Assembly (NCBI GenBank): GCA_028706475.1
Contig: JAQWBI010000009.1
Location: forward strand, 1 to 58,007
Reading direction: 5' to 3'
DNA from: Candidatus Cloacimonadota bacterium
GTDB taxonomy: Bacteria > Cloacimonadota > Cloacimonadia > Cloacimonadales > Cloacimonadaceae
DNA: 58,007 bases
The translations under genes and the position numbers were made by a program. This document shows, piece by piece, positions 1-8,936 of the stretch. How positions within the stretch are numbered: the first letter of the stretch is position 1; every line of letters starts with the position of its first letter. Under the pieces are notes generated by a model that was not told the DNA's origin, did no database searches, and saw only the letters and a list, made by a program, of their open reading frames with translations.

Positions 1-445
1 GCTGATCGCCAGTCTAAATATCTCCCAAATTTGTCAAGAAAAGCTCGCTTGGAACCATCTCGACCTGCTTTTCTCTAAGAACACAAGGAAAGTAGCATAA
101 TGAAGTGGGAGGTATTGAACAGTCTCAATCCGAAGATTCGAATCAATTAGAAAAAATGGATTGACAGATTTGGACATCTAAATTCTTGTGTACAAACATA
201 GTAAAAGCGCCTTGAGCGTGAAGCACAAGTCCCATATTTAGCAGGGGCTTATAGTTCTTTAGGAGGAATAATGATATCCTACTATCAGGATACTCATTGT
301 GAGTATCGTGGTGGCTGTTGCTTCGGCGGCAGTCTGAATAATTTAATAACAAGCCAGCGGCATATCCACTTGATAGCGAGGCGGAGCTGTATCCAGCATA
401 TCGTGTGCATTTCAGGTGAAATCTGCCCAAATAGTGGAGGTTCCA
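1..445. other. Non-coding leader region upstream of the S10 operon
   Basis: I see no convincing conserved gene here. The region has a lone TTGACA at 161-166 without a good -10 at 16-18 bp. It also has a strong AGGAGG (261-266) before a 60-codon ORF and overlapping inverted repeats at 275-307, listed separately. The long minus-strand reading frame across this region has unremarkable composition and runs into rpsJ, so I treat it as spurious. The str genes (rpsL, rpsG, fusA, tuf) that often precede rpsJ are not visible. Confidence 0.5.
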
Positions 446-453
446 GTGAGTAA
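271..453 (+). CDS. Possible 60-codon leader peptide overlapping the rpsJ start
   Basis: An ATG at 271 lies 4 bases after a consensus AGGAGG (261-266). The frame stays open for 60 codons and ends with TAA at 451-453, five bases past the rpsJ GTG start (446). The predicted peptide is rich in Cys (residues 10, 16, 17 and others) and resembles no family I know. Two alternative hairpins lie just after its start codon. Its layout would allow translational coupling or ribosome-position sensing ahead of rpsJ. It could also be chance: composition is not clearly protein-like, and only the Shine-Dalgarno and the overlap support it. Confidence 0.25.
   Translation: MISYYQDTHCEYRGGCCFGGSLNNLITSQRHIHLIARRSCIQHIVCISGEICPNSGGSSE
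275..307 (+). promoter_or_regulatory. Mutually exclusive hairpins in the S10 leader
   Basis: Two inverted repeats share bases. TATCCT (275-280) pairs with AGGATA (287-292) across a 6-nt loop. GATACTCA (289-296) pairs perfectly with TGAGTATC (300-307) across a 3-nt loop. Bases 289-292 are needed by both, so only one can form. They start 9 nt after a strong Shine-Dalgarno sequence and within the short leader ORF. The arrangement is what an attenuation or translation switch would look like, but no U-tract follows, so a terminator is not supported. Regulation is inferred. Confidence 0.4.
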
Positions 454-772
454 ACAGGAAAATCGTATTCGGATTAAGTTGAAAGCTTATGACCATCGTT
501 TATTGGATCAATCTGTCGCGGAGATCGTGAAGAGCACACGTAACACTGGCGCCAAGGTTGTGGGGCCAATCCCGCTGCCTACAGATCGTACAATATACAC
601 GGTTTTACGTTCACCCCATACCGACAAGAAATCTCAAGACCAATTCCAGATGTTGGTTCACAAACGTTTGGTTGACATCATGAATCCTACCCAGCAGACT
701 ACCAATGCTTTGAAGAAGCTCAGTCTGCCTGCGGGAGTTCATGTGGAGATCAAGGCAAATACCAGGAGCTAA
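446..772 (+). CDS. rpsJ: 30S ribosomal protein S10
   Basis: First gene of the S10 operon. S10 sits in the 30S head and also partners NusB in antitermination. The 108-residue product shows the family hallmark [11 protein letters not shown] near the N-terminus and the GPIPLPT and SPHTDKKS stretches. I chose the GTG at 446 because GGAGG (436-440) is 5 nt upstream and it gives the family length (~103). An in-frame ATG at 416 would add ten unconserved residues. The stop is 2 nt before rplC. The upstream short ORF overlaps the start, so translation may be coupled. Confidence 0.97.
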   Translation: MSKQENRIRIKLKAYDHRLLDQSVAEIVKSTRNTGAKVVGPIPLPTDRTIYTVLRSPHTDKKSQDQFQMLVHKRLVDIMNPTQQTTNALKKLSLPAGVHVEIKANTRS

Positions 773-774
773 GC

Positions 775-1407
775 ATGATCGGACTTATCGGAAAGAAAAT
801 AGGTATGACTCAGATATTTGACGAGAGCGGCAAAGTGATTCCGGTTACCGTGATACAAGCCGGTCCGTGCAAAGTGATCTGTAAACGTACAATCGAAACC
901 AATGGTTATGATGCCATCCAGGTGGGTTTTGAAGAGATACCTGAACGTAAGGTGTCAAAGCCCATGCTGGGACATTTCAAGAAATACGGCAGTGCAAACT
1001 ACCGTTTTGTAAGAGAATTTCGCCCCGCCCTCGGCCAGCAGCTCGATCAGTATAACACTGGTGATGCTCTGGACGCCACATTGTTTGGTGCGGGTGAGAC
1101 AGTATCTGTTACCGCAAAATCCAAAGGTCGTGGTTATACCGGTGTGATGAAGCGTCATGGTTTTGGCGGATTCATCGCTACCCACGGTTCCCACGAATCG
1201 TTCCGCGGCCCCGGTTCCATCGGTCAATGTGCCCAGCCATCACGCGTGTTCAAGGGTATGAAAATGGCGGGACAACATGGCAATGCCAATGTAACCACGC
1301 GTCATTTGGACGTGGTGAAAGTGGATGCCGAGCGGAACCTGGTAATGGTCAAGGGTGCTGTACCCGGCCATCGCAATTCCTTAGTAGTATTACATAAGGA
1401 ACAGTAG
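775..1407 (+). CDS. rplC: 50S ribosomal protein L3
   Basis: Early-assembling 23S rRNA-binding protein whose loop reaches toward the peptidyl-transferase centre. The 210-residue length matches the family (209 in E. coli). The start reads GKKIGMTQIF, typical of L3. The extension loop carries KMAGQHGN, with Gln167 at the place of the glutamine methylated by PrmB in E. coli. It begins 2 nt after rpsJ and is followed by rplD after 10 nt with a GGGGGAG ribosome site. Nothing is missing or unusual. Confidence 0.98.
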   Translation: MIGLIGKKIGMTQIFDESGKVIPVTVIQAGPCKVICKRTIETNGYDAIQVGFEEIPERKVSKPMLGHFKKYGSANYRFVREFRPALGQQLDQYNTGDALDATLFGAGETVSVTAKSKGRGYTGVMKRHGFGGFIATHGSHESFRGPGSIGQCAQPSRVFKGMKMAGQHGNANVTTRHLDVVKVDAERNLVMVKGAVPGHRNSLVVLHKEQ

Positions 1408-1417
1408 GGGGAGACAA

Positions 1418-2053
1418 ATGGTAAAAGCAAAAAAATATAATATCCAAGGTGAGATGATCGGAGAAGTGGAACTTCCGCTTTCCGTATTCGACGTGGATGT
1501 AAACTCTCCCAAAGTGCTATTGCACGAAGTTGTTACTATGTATCTCAGCAATCAGCGTCAAGGTACAGTGCAAAAAAAGAATCGCTCCATGACCCAAGGC
1601 AGCACGAAGAAGCTTTTCAAACAGAAGGGAACCGGTAATGCCCGCATGGGAACCCGCCGTTCACCCGTCCGCGTACATGGCGGCAAGGCTTTTGCGCTCT
1701 ACCCGAAAGATTGGACCCGTCCCATTCCGCGTACCAAGAAGCGTATGGCTCTGAAGGTTGCCCTTACCGATCGGGCGCGCAACGGCCGCATCTGCATCAT
1801 CGAAGGTCTCAATTTCGACACAGCCAGCACCAAGCAAGCTCTGGAAATCCTTGCCAAAGTGGCTCCTGAAAGAGGCCGCAAACTGGTGGTTACCAATGGA
1901 CATCACCTTCCTACAGTTAAAAGCTTCAGCAATCTGCCGGACGTGATGACCGATCGCGCAGAGCAACTGCATGCTTATGAGATTCTGAAGAGCAGCTACA
2001 TCATCTTAAGCGATGATGCACTGAAAAAAGTAGAGGAGGTATTCAGCTCATGA
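1418..2053 (+). CDS. rplD: 50S ribosomal protein L4
   Basis: 23S rRNA-binding protein lining the exit tunnel; in enterobacteria it also represses its own operon, which cannot be judged here. The product is 211 residues. The tunnel loop motif [15 protein letters not shown] is clear and precedes the basic loop. Family length is about 201-210. The 3' end overlaps rplW by 4 nt (ATGA), implying coupled translation. Confidence 0.97.
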   Translation: MVKAKKYNIQGEMIGEVELPLSVFDVDVNSPKVLLHEVVTMYLSNQRQGTVQKKNRSMTQGSTKKLFKQKGTGNARMGTRRSPVRVHGGKAFALYPKDWTRPIPRTKKRMALKVALTDRARNGRICIIEGLNFDTASTKQALEILAKVAPERGRKLVVTNGHHLPTVKSFSNLPDVMTDRAEQLHAYEILKSSYIILSDDALKKVEEVFSS

Positions 2054-2337
2054 TACATCCGCGTAATATAGTTATAGCTCCCATCATCACAGAGAAGAGC
2101 AGCACACAAGTAGCTACAGACAATATCTACACCTTCAAGGTATCGATAAATGCCAATAAGATTGAGATCGCCAAAGCCATCGAGCACATCTTTGCAGTGA
2201 AGGTTTTGGCAGTAAACACCATCCGTATGATGGGCAAGCCAAAACGTTTGGGCAAATACAATGGTAAGCGCCCGGATTGGAAGAAGGCGATCGTAACCCT
2301 GCGCGAAGGCGACAAAATAGCCGATTTTGAGGTATAA
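2050..2337 (+). CDS. rplW: 50S ribosomal protein L23
   Basis: Exit-site 50S protein that docks trigger factor and SRP. At 95 residues it is the usual bacterial size. The N-terminus ([11 protein letters not shown]) and the internal [12 protein letters not shown] loop match L23. Translation starts inside the rplD stop region (4-nt overlap). rplB follows after 2 nt. Confidence 0.97.
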   Translation: MIHPRNIVIAPIITEKSSTQVATDNIYTFKVSINANKIEIAKAIEHIFAVKVLAVNTIRMMGKPKRLGKYNGKRPDWKKAIVTLREGDKIADFEV

Positions 2338-2339
2338 AA

Positions 2340-3170
2340 ATGGGAATTAAGCATTATAAACCTACTACCCCTTCCCTCCGCTATCGCACGGGTTATAGCT
2401 TTAATGAGATTAGCGCCTCCACTCCGGAAAAATCTCTGCTGAAACCCAAGCCGAAAACCGGTGGACGTAACAACCGCGGTCGCATCACCTGCCGTCATCG
2501 TGGCGGTGGACACCGTAAGCACTACCGTATTATAGATTTCAAACGTGATAAGATCGGTATTCCGGCCAAAGTTGCCTCCATCGAATACGATCCCAATCGC
2601 ACTGCTCGCATCGCACTACTGCACTATGTTGACGGCGAAAAGCGCTACATCATTGCTCCCGACGGATTGGAAGTGGGCAGCAAGCTGATGAGCGGTCCCG
2701 AAGCAGAAGTAGCGGTAGGCAATGCTCTCCCCCTGGATAGAATACCTTTGGGTAGCGTGGTTCACAACATCGAGCTGAAGAAAGGCCGTGGCGGCCAGAT
2801 CGCTCGCAGTGCCGGCGCCTTTGCTCAAGTAGTGGCCAAAGATGGTGACTACGTTCATGTGAAGATGCCCTCCAATGATGTGCACCTGATCCGCAAGGAA
2901 TGCCTTGCCACAATCGGCCAGGTAAGCAATCTTGATCACTCTCTGATCAAAATTGGCAAAGCCGGGCGTAAACGCTGGATGGGAATTCGCCCCACCGTTC
3001 GCGGCGTGGTAATGAACCCGGTTGATCACCCCATGGGTGGCGGTGAAGGGAAATCATCCGGCGGCAGACATCCCGTATCCCCCTGGGGCAAACCTGCCAA
3101 GGGTGGAAAAACCCGCAAAACCCGCAAGTATTCCGATAAGTATATCGTGAAAGCGGTTAAAAAGAGATAG
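2340..3170 (+). CDS. rplB: 50S ribosomal protein L2
   Basis: Core 23S-binding protein needed for subunit joining and peptidyl transfer. The 276-residue product has the RNA-binding fold and the C-terminal [13 protein letters not shown] loop with the functionally important His. Many bacteria read HPHGGGEG here; the Met variant is, as I recall, common in Bacteroidetes-related lineages, which fits an FCB placement. Length agrees with the family (~273-276). rpsS follows after 15 nt. Confidence 0.98.
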   Translation: MGIKHYKPTTPSLRYRTGYSFNEISASTPEKSLLKPKPKTGGRNNRGRITCRHRGGGHRKHYRIIDFKRDKIGIPAKVASIEYDPNRTARIALLHYVDGEKRYIIAPDGLEVGSKLMSGPEAEVAVGNALPLDRIPLGSVVHNIELKKGRGGQIARSAGAFAQVVAKDGDYVHVKMPSNDVHLIRKECLATIGQVSNLDHSLIKIGKAGRKRWMGIRPTVRGVVMNPVDHPMGGGEGKSSGGRHPVSPWGKPAKGGKTRKTRKYSDKYIVKAVKKR

Positions 3171-3185
3171 TGTGAGGATATAGAT

Positions 3186-3461
3186 ATGTCACGTTCAATT
3201 AAAAAAGGCCCCTTCGTTGACGATCACTTGATGAAGAAAGTTGTAGTCCTCAATGACGATAACAAGAAAAGCGTGATCAAGACCTGGAGCCGTCGTTCGG
3301 TGATAACTCCGGACTTTATCGGTCATACTTTTTCCGTTCACAACGGTCATAAATTTGTACCCGTGTACGTAACGGAGAACATGGTGGGGCACAAGCTTGG
3401 TGAATTCTCACCCACACGTACCTACCGTGGCCATAAAGAAAAGAAGAAAAAAGGCAGATAG
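3186..3461 (+). CDS. rpsS: 30S ribosomal protein S19
   Basis: 30S head protein near the A site. The 91-residue product has the family opening [14 protein letters not shown] and the [13 protein letters not shown] core, and ends in a basic Lys/Arg tail. Position between rplB and rplV is the standard S10-operon order. Confidence 0.98.
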   Translation: MSRSIKKGPFVDDHLMKKVVVLNDDNKKSVIKTWSRRSVITPDFIGHTFSVHNGHKFVPVYVTENMVGHKLGEFSPTRTYRGHKEKKKKGR

Positions 3462-3471
3462 GAGATAAGAA

Positions 3472-3810
3472 ATGGAAGCAACAGCAAAATTGCGTTTCGC
3501 TCGTGGTTCTGCCCGCAAAGCCAGACTGGTCTTGGACACCATTCGCTACAAACGTGTAAGCGAAGCCCAAAACATCCTGCGTTTCTCACGTCGCAGAGCG
3601 GCTGGTATTGTTAGTAAAGTGTTGGATTCAGCAATAGCCAACGCCCAGGTAAAGGATCCCAAGATCGACCTCAACCAGGTTTATGTAAGCCAGGCGATGG
3701 CCGATGAGGGTCCTCAGATGAAAAGATTCATGCCAAGAGCTCAGGGAAGAGCATTTGAGATCAGGAAACAGACCTGTCATATTTCCCTGGAGATCCAGAC
3801 TTTAGAATAG
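3472..3810 (+). CDS. rplV: 50S ribosomal protein L22
   Basis: 23S-binding protein whose beta hairpin lines the nascent-chain tunnel. The product is 112 residues. RGSARKARLVLDTIR near the start and KRFMPRAQGRA in the hairpin are diagnostic. It begins 10 nt after rpsS with an AGGAGAT ribosome site. Its stop overlaps the GGAGG used by rpsC. Confidence 0.97.
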   Translation: MEATAKLRFARGSARKARLVLDTIRYKRVSEAQNILRFSRRRAAGIVSKVLDSAIANAQVKDPKIDLNQVYVSQAMADEGPQMKRFMPRAQGRAFEIRKQTCHISLEIQTLE

Positions 3811-3820
3811 GAGGAATACC

Positions 3821-4468
3821 TTGGGACAAAAAATACACCCCATTCTGTACCGCATCGGCGTAAATAAAGACACCGATTCCATCTGGTTTGCTCAAGGCTC
3901 GTCTTATGTGGATTCTCTCCAGGAAGACATAAAAATACGCAGCTACATTCAGAAGCGTCTGGCCGATAAAATGGTCTCCAAGATCAAGATTTACCGGAAG
4001 ACCAGCTCCATTCAGATAGATATCTCTACTGCCCGCCCCGGTTTGGTGATCGGTAAGAAAGGTGAAGATATCGAGAAGTTGCGTGGCGAGCTGAACATAC
4101 TGATAAACAAAAACCGCCCTGCCCCGGTCGCTGTATCCATCAACGTGGAACAGATCGACAAGATGTGGTTGGATGCCCGCCTTGTGGGTAGAGAGATTGC
4201 CCGCCAGCTGGAAGAACGCGTTTCTTTCCGCCGTGCGATGAAAATGGCAATACGTAATGTGATGAGAGACAACGCTCTCGGAGTAAAAGTTCAGGTTTCC
4301 GGACGCCTTGGCGGCGCAGAAATCGCGCGTACCGAGCGTTACAAACAGGGACGCACCCCGCTCCACACTATTCGTGCTGATATAGACTATGCCCTTGTGG
4401 AAGCACAAACCACATACGGCGTGATCGGCATCAAAGTGTGGATCTACAAAGGCGACATATTGTCATAA
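3821..4468 (+). CDS. rpsC: 30S ribosomal protein S3
   Basis: mRNA-entry protein of the 30S head with helicase activity. The 215-residue product contains the KH domain with [14 protein letters not shown]. The start is a TTG ([12 protein letters not shown] follows), with GGAGG at 3810-3814 six nt upstream; no ATG alternative preserves the conserved GQKxxP N-terminus. Family length is 210-240. rplP follows after 10 nt. Confidence 0.97.
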   Translation: MGQKIHPILYRIGVNKDTDSIWFAQGSSYVDSLQEDIKIRSYIQKRLADKMVSKIKIYRKTSSIQIDISTARPGLVIGKKGEDIEKLRGELNILINKNRPAPVAVSINVEQIDKMWLDARLVGREIARQLEERVSFRRAMKMAIRNVMRDNALGVKVQVSGRLGGAEIARTERYKQGRTPLHTIRADIDYALVEAQTTYGVIGIKVWIYKGDILS

Positions 4469-4478
4469 GGAGAGAGCA

Positions 4479-4898
4479 GTGTTAGCACCAAAAAAAGTAA
4501 GACATCGCAAGATGATGAAGGGCAGACGCAACGGTCTATCTTGGACCGGCTGCAATGTCGATTTTGGCGATTATGGCTTGATAGCCCTGGATGATGCTTT
4601 CATCTCCAGCCGCCAGATCGAAGCTGCTCGTATTGCGATCACTCGTCACATGAAACGTGTTGGTAAGGTTTGGATCCGCATTTTCCCGGACAAACCCATT
4701 ACCAGTAAACCGGCAGAGACCCGTATGGGAAAAGGTAAAGGCGCCCCGGAATATTGGGTGGCGGTAGTTCGTCCCGGTCGTGTAATGTTTGAGATCGAAG
4801 GCGTAGACCTTGCCACAGCCAAAGAAGCCATGCGTCTGGCCGCCCACAAGCTCCCCATCAGAACCCGTATGGTTGCCCGTGAAGGAGTGGAATTATGA
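4479..4898 (+). CDS. rplP: 50S ribosomal protein L16
   Basis: 50S protein at the A-site tRNA and central protuberance. The 139-residue product opens [15 protein letters not shown], the L16 signature, and has [13 protein letters not shown] in the middle. The start codon is GTG with AGGAGAG upstream. It overlaps rpmC by 4 nt. Confidence 0.97.
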   Translation: MLAPKKVRHRKMMKGRRNGLSWTGCNVDFGDYGLIALDDAFISSRQIEAARIAITRHMKRVGKVWIRIFPDKPITSKPAETRMGKGKGAPEYWVAVVRPGRVMFEIEGVDLATAKEAMRLAAHKLPIRTRMVAREGVEL

Positions 4899-5089
4899 AG
4901 ATCGACGAAATACGCGACCTCAGCACCCACGAGCTGCAGGCCAGAATCGAAGAACTCCGCATCGAGCTCTTTAACTTGCGCTTTCAAAAAGCCAAAAACC
5001 TGCTCGATCGCACAGACCGCATCCGGATCGCCAAACGCGAGATTGCCCGGATACTCACCATCATCAAAGAAAAAGAGCTAAAGGCTTGA
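4895..5089 (+). CDS. rpmC: 50S ribosomal protein L29
   Basis: Small helical-hairpin protein at the tunnel exit that helps bind trigger factor and SRP. The 64-residue product contains [11 protein letters not shown] followed by the [11 protein letters not shown] helix, both diagnostic. The start overlaps the rplP stop (ATGA), and rpsQ follows almost immediately. Confidence 0.96.
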   Translation: MKIDEIRDLSTHELQARIEELRIELFNLRFQKAKNLLDRTDRIRIAKREIARILTIIKEKELKA

Positions 5090-5090
5090 G

Positions 5091-5351
5091 GTGAAAGTGG
5101 AAAACACACGTAGAATGATCAAACAGGGTGTGGTGGTTTCGGATAAAAACGACAAAAGCATCGTCGTTCGCGTTCAACGCCAATACATCCATCCGCTATA
5201 CAAAAAGACCGTCCGCCGCCATAAGAAGTTTATGGCTCACGACGAAAACAACGAGGCCCGCGAAGGTGATATCGTACAGATTCGCGAATCACGTCCGCTA
5301 AGTGCCCGTAAACGCTGGACTCTGCACAAGATTGTAGAGAGAAGTAAATAA
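5091..5351 (+). CDS. rpsQ: 30S ribosomal protein S17
   Basis: Primary 16S rRNA binder with an OB fold. The 86-residue product shows [16 protein letters not shown] and the [19 protein letters not shown] stretch. It starts at GTG only one base after the rpmC stop; the AGGCTTGAGG sequence upstream is a weak ribosome site, so coupling to rpmC is likely. Confidence 0.96.
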   Translation: MKVENTRRMIKQGVVVSDKNDKSIVVRVQRQYIHPLYKKTVRRHKKFMAHDENNEAREGDIVQIRESRPLSARKRWTLHKIVERSK

Positions 5352-5363
5352 GGGAGTTTGGGA

Positions 5364-5732
5364 ATGATTCAAGTACAAACCATATTGAATATCGCCGATA
5401 ACTCCGGCGCTAAAAAAGCCATGTGCATCAAAGTCTTGGGTGGCTCCAAACGCAAGTATGCCACCGTAGGCGATGTGATCGTGGTAGCCATCAAATCCGC
5501 TACTCCAGGCGGCAAAGTGAAAAAAAGTGCTGTCGAGAAAGCCGTGATCGTGCGTACTGCCAAAGAAGTACGTCGTCCGGACGGATCTTACATCCGTTTT
5601 TCCGACAACGCCGCTGTAGTGATCGATGATAAACTCGAGCCCAAGGGTACCCGCATCTTTGGTCCAGTGGCTCGCGAACTGCGTGAAGCCGGATACATGA
5701 AGATTGTATCCCTTGCTCCGGAAGTATTGTAG
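5364..5732 (+). CDS. rplN: 50S ribosomal protein L14
   Basis: 50S protein at the inter-subunit bridge with 16S h14. Using the ATG at 5364 gives 122 residues, exactly the usual bacterial length and the canonical N-terminus [17 protein letters not shown]. An in-frame TTG at 5358 would add two residues and sits too close to AGGGAG (5351-5356). The C-terminus [15 protein letters not shown] is typical. Confidence 0.97.
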   Translation: MIQVQTILNIADNSGAKKAMCIKVLGGSKRKYATVGDVIVVAIKSATPGGKVKKSAVEKAVIVRTAKEVRRPDGSYIRFSDNAAVVIDDKLEPKGTRIFGPVARELREAGYMKIVSLAPEVL

Positions 5733-5740
5733 GAGGATGC

Positions 5741-6058
5741 GTGGGAAAGAAACTGAATCTCAAAAAAGGTGACTTTGTAGTGGTCATATCCGGTGAAGAC
5801 AAAGGCAAGAAAGGACATGTATTGAGAGCCTATCCCAAAACCGGTCGTGTGATTGTGGAAAAAGTAAACCTGATAAAAAAACACGCCAAGCCAAGTCAGC
5901 GCAATCCCCAAGGCGGAATCATCACCAAAGAAGCTCCGGTCAATGCTTCGAATGTGATGCTTTTCAACGAGAAACTGGGTGGGGTATCAAAACCCGTGAT
6001 CCAGGTTCGTGAAGGACGCCGTATTCGCGTTTGCAAAAAGTCCGGCGACGAGCTGTAA
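5741..6058 (+). CDS. rplX: 50S ribosomal protein L24
   Basis: Assembly-initiator protein near the tunnel exit. The 105-residue product contains a KOW motif (GDFVVVISGEDKGKKG). It starts at GTG with AGGAGG overlapping the rplN stop. A C-terminal GVSKPVIQVREGRRIRVCKK segment fits L24. No oddities. Confidence 0.96.
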   Translation: MGKKLNLKKGDFVVVISGEDKGKKGHVLRAYPKTGRVIVEKVNLIKKHAKPSQRNPQGGIITKEAPVNASNVMLFNEKLGGVSKPVIQVREGRRIRVCKKSGDEL

Positions 6059-6075
6059 ACTAAGGAGCAACAACA

Positions 6076-6621
6076 ATGAACCGACTCAAAGAGAAATATA
6101 AGAGCCAGGTAGTTCCAGCCCTTACCAAGCATTTTGGCTACAAGAATCCTCATCAGGTTCCTAAAATGGTCAAAATAGTAGTTAGTATGGGCGTGGGAAG
6201 TGCCACTCAAAACAAAGCGATACTGGATAATGCAGTAAAGGATTTGGAGCAGATCACCGGCCGTAAGGTCTTGGTTACCAAAGCTCGCAAATCCATATCG
6301 AACTTCAAGTTGCGCCAGGGAATGCCCATCGGTTGCAAGGTGACCTTGCGCGATGAGATCATGTATGAATTCTTCGATCGGCTGACTTCCATCGCCATTC
6401 CCAGAATTCGCGACTTTCGTGGGATCAAGAATGATTCTTTTGACGGCAGAGGTAACTATTCCTTTGGTATCAAAGAACAGACCATCTTCCCCGAAATCGA
6501 GTTTGACAAAGTGGATGCCGTGCGCGGTATGAACATCACCATAGTAACCACAGCTCACAACGACGAAGAATGCCGTCAGCTCCTGCGTGAGCTTGGCATG
6601 CCGTTCCAAAGAGCCGAATAA
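6076..6621 (+). CDS. rplE: 50S ribosomal protein L5
   Basis: 5S rRNA-binding protein of the central protuberance. The 181-residue length is typical (~179). Conserved segments include [28 protein letters not shown] and the C-terminal [15 protein letters not shown]. It starts at ATG after AAGGAGC. rpsN follows after 9 nt. Confidence 0.97.
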   Translation: MNRLKEKYKSQVVPALTKHFGYKNPHQVPKMVKIVVSMGVGSATQNKAILDNAVKDLEQITGRKVLVTKARKSISNFKLRQGMPIGCKVTLRDEIMYEFFDRLTSIAIPRIRDFRGIKNDSFDGRGNYSFGIKEQTIFPEIEFDKVDAVRGMNITIVTTAHNDEECRQLLRELGMPFQRAE

Positions 6622-6630
6622 GGAGAGATT

Positions 6631-6816
6631 GTGGCAAAGACCTCATTGATCATCAAGCAACAAAGAACTCCCAAGTTCAATGTAAGAAAGTACAACCGTT
6701 GCAAGATTTGCGGCCGCCCGCGTGCATTCATGCGCCACTTTGGCATGTGCCGCCTTTGCTTCCGCAAATACGCTTCCGAGGGACAGATCCCCGGAATCAC
6801 CAGAAGTAGCTGGTAA
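6631..6816 (+). CDS. rpsN: 30S ribosomal protein S14, zinc-binding type
   Basis: 30S head protein. At 61 residues this is the short zinc-ribbon (type Z) paralogue, with CKIC and CRLC pairs, rather than the ~100-residue zinc-free form. No zinc-free partner is visible in this window, so it is probably the main S14. It starts at GTG with GGAGAG upstream and ends in the usual SSW. Confidence 0.97.
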   Translation: MAKTSLIIKQQRTPKFNVRKYNRCKICGRPRAFMRHFGMCRLCFRKYASEGQIPGITRSSW

Positions 6817-6833
6817 AACCTAAGGAGATATAA

Positions 6834-7247
6834 ATGAGCGTATCTGATCCGATAGCTGATGCATTGACCAAAATCCGCAATGCATATCGTGCCGGACACT
6901 CACAAGTGATCGTCAATCACAGCAAAATAGTAGAAGCGCTGGTGAAGATCCTTGCTGAGGAAAACTTTGTAAATAGCTTTCAGGTATTAGACAAAGATCC
7001 GGAGCACAAATTCAATTACAAGCGTATATTGGTAATTCTGCGTTACACAAATGACGGACGACCCGTAATGCAAGGATTAGTAAGAGTTTCTAAACCCGGA
7101 AGACGTGTTTACGTCAAAGCAGACAAATTGCCCAGCGTGTACAACAACACTGGCTGTGCGGTGATATCCACTTCTTCGGGAGTGATGGTGGATCGCGATG
7201 CCAGACTCAACCACGTTGGCGGCGAGTATGTCTGCCGTGTTTGGTAG
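6834..7247 (+). CDS. rpsH: 30S ribosomal protein S8
   Basis: Central 16S-binding protein of the platform. The 137-residue product has the opening [13 protein letters not shown] and the C-terminal [26 protein letters not shown] region, both characteristic. Slightly longer than E. coli S8 (130). ATG start after AAGGAGA; rplF follows after 9 nt. Confidence 0.97.
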   Translation: MSVSDPIADALTKIRNAYRAGHSQVIVNHSKIVEALVKILAEENFVNSFQVLDKDPEHKFNYKRILVILRYTNDGRPVMQGLVRVSKPGRRVYVKADKLPSVYNNTGCAVISTSSGVMVDRDARLNHVGGEYVCRVW

Positions 7248-7256
7248 GAGGAAATT

Positions 7257-7829
7257 ATGTCCCGCATAGGAAAATCACCTATCAAACTTAGCTCCGATGT
7301 GAATGTAAAGATTGAAGACAACACAATCACCGTAAAAGGTAAGCTGGGCGAACTCAGCTATACCCTGATGCCTGGAATCAGCCTCGAGCTCAATGAAAAC
7401 GTACTTAGCGTAAAACGCGCAAACGAAACCAAGAACCTACGCGCCATTCATGGCCTTTCCCGCGCCTTGATCCAGAATATGGTTACCGGTGTAAGCGAAG
7501 GCTACAAAAAGACTCTCCATGTGATCGGTACCGGTTACAGTGCAGAAGTGGTGGGCCCATGGCTCAAGCTTACATTGGGATACTCACACGATATCCTGAT
7601 GCGCATTCCTGCCGGACTGAAGGTGGAAGCCAATGCTGTGCCGCGTTCCAAAGGCGGCCGCAGTGATTTCTCATCCATCATAAACATCGAGGGAATCAGC
7701 AAACAATTGGTTGGTCAGTTTGCCGCTGAAGTGCGTGGCTGTCGTCCTCCGGAAAACTACAAAGGTAAAGGTGTTCGCTATCATGATGAACACGTTACCA
7801 TCAAAGCCGGAAAAGCCGGAAGCAAATAA
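7257..7829 (+). CDS. rplF: 50S ribosomal protein L6
   Basis: 50S protein near the factor-binding site. The 190-residue product opens MSRIGKSPI and contains the two-domain L6 fold, with GTGYSAEV at the domain junction. It ends in the C-terminal RPPENYKGKGVRYHDEHV signature. It is a little longer than E. coli L6 (177), mostly through an internal insertion of polar residues. GGAGGAA upstream of ATG. Confidence 0.97.
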   Translation: MSRIGKSPIKLSSDVNVKIEDNTITVKGKLGELSYTLMPGISLELNENVLSVKRANETKNLRAIHGLSRALIQNMVTGVSEGYKKTLHVIGTGYSAEVVGPWLKLTLGYSHDILMRIPAGLKVEANAVPRSKGGRSDFSSIINIEGISKQLVGQFAAEVRGCRPPENYKGKGVRYHDEHVTIKAGKAGSK

Positions 7830-7842
7830 GAGGTAATGTAAA

Positions 7843-8214
7843 ATGATAAAATCTAATAGTAAGATAAAGAGTTCCCTACGCGCCAGACGCCGTGCCGCAA
7901 TCCGCAAACGCATATCAGGCAGCAGCGAACGGCCCCGCCTCGTGGTATTTCGTTCAAATAAATATATCTACGCGCAGATTATCGACGATAGCAAAGGGAT
8001 CACCCTATGCTCGATGTCTTCCAAAGCCAAAGATTTTTCTGCTGGTGAAGCCAAAACCAAGACTGAGATCAGTCATGAAGTTGGCAGAGCACTTGGCAAA
8101 AAAGCTCTGGCAGCCGGAATCAAAACCATCGCCTTCGATCGTGCCGGATACAAGTATCACGGCAGAGTGAAAGCTCTGGCTGATGGCGCCCGCAAAGCCG
8201 GGCTTGAGTTCTAA
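7843..8214 (+). CDS. rplR: 50S ribosomal protein L18
   Basis: 5S rRNA-binding protein of the central protuberance. The 123-residue product has [20 protein letters not shown] and the C-terminal [19 protein letters not shown], which identify L18. ATG start 13 nt after rplF with a weak AGAGGT ribosome site. Confidence 0.97.
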   Translation: MIKSNSKIKSSLRARRRAAIRKRISGSSERPRLVVFRSNKYIYAQIIDDSKGITLCSMSSKAKDFSAGEAKTKTEISHEVGRALGKKALAAGIKTIAFDRAGYKYHGRVKALADGARKAGLEF

Positions 8215-8227
8215 ACAGGAGGAAAGC

Positions 8228-8749
8228 TTGAATTACCAACACAATCAGAATCTTGAAGAAGAAACCCTGGTAGAGAAGATTATCGATACCAAGCGCGTGG
8301 CAAAAGTTGTAAAAGGTGGCCGTAATTTCTCCTTTTCCGCCATAGTGGTGGTGGGAGACAAGGCTGGAAACGTTGGCGTGGGCAGCGGCAAGGCAAACGA
8401 GATCGTGGATGCGATTCGTAAAGCCAAAGAAAAAGCCGTGAAAAGCATGTTCCATGTACCAATCGTGAAAGGAACCGTGCCCCATGATATCGTAGCACGT
8501 TTTGGCGCCAGCCGTGTGATGATAAAACCTGCCTCTCCGGGTACCGGAGTAATCGCGGGGAACACTACCCGTGCCATCTTTGAGGCCGCCGGGATCCAAA
8601 ACATCCTGTGCAAGTCTTTGGGCAGTAACACCCCCACGAACGTGGTGAAAGCTACCATCCTTGGCCTCAAATCCATGCGCACCATCTCCGATGTAGCCCG
8701 TCTGCGCAATAAAACAGTTGCTCAGCTCACCGGCAGGGAGGAGAAGTGA
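8228..8749 (+). CDS. rpsE: 30S ribosomal protein S5
   Basis: 30S protein in the decoding-fidelity region. Starting at TTG 8228 gives 173 residues, close to the family (~167), with AGGAGG at 8217-8222 five nt upstream. A longer reading frame from 8183 would run into rplR and lacks a ribosome site. The dsRNA-binding domain motif VAKVVKGGRNFSF and the GTGVIAGNTTRAI loop are clear. The stop overlaps the GTG of rpmD. Confidence 0.96.
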   Translation: MNYQHNQNLEEETLVEKIIDTKRVAKVVKGGRNFSFSAIVVVGDKAGNVGVGSGKANEIVDAIRKAKEKAVKSMFHVPIVKGTVPHDIVARFGASRVMIKPASPGTGVIAGNTTRAIFEAAGIQNILCKSLGSNTPTNVVKATILGLKSMRTISDVARLRNKTVAQLTGREEK

Positions 8750-8934
8750 AACAGCTAAAAGTTACCCTAATCCGCAGCACCATAAATCGTATTGAAGCGC
8801 ACAAGAGGGTTGTAAAATCCCTTGGCCTGAACAAACTCAACAGCAGCCGGATTCACGAAGATAACCCCGTGATCCGCGGTATGATCAACAAAGTATCGTA
8901 CCTGCTAAAAGTAGAAGAAGTGCAGGGAGAATAA
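8746..8934 (+). CDS. rpmD: 50S ribosomal protein L30
   Basis: Small 50S protein. The 62-residue product shows LKVTLIRSTI and the KSLGLNKLN segment typical of L30. It starts at GTG overlapping the rpsE TGA (GTGA), with GGGAGGAG just upstream. rplO follows after 2 nt. Confidence 0.95.
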   Translation: MKQLKVTLIRSTINRIEAHKRVVKSLGLNKLNSSRIHEDNPVIRGMINKVSYLLKVEEVQGE

Positions 8935-8936
8935 CA

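Noticed and set aside
161-189. Promoter for the S10 operon
   Set aside because: TTGACA is present at 161-166 but no acceptable -10 lies at 16-18 bp, so the evidence is too weak.
143-496. 117-codon minus-strand frame across the S10 leader
   Set aside because: It overlaps the rpsJ start, has no ribosome site or recognisable domain, and looks like a chance frame.
8183-8749. Longer S5 start inside rplR
   Set aside because: It lacks a ribosome site and overlaps conserved rplR codons; the TTG at 8228 has AGGAGG at the right distance.
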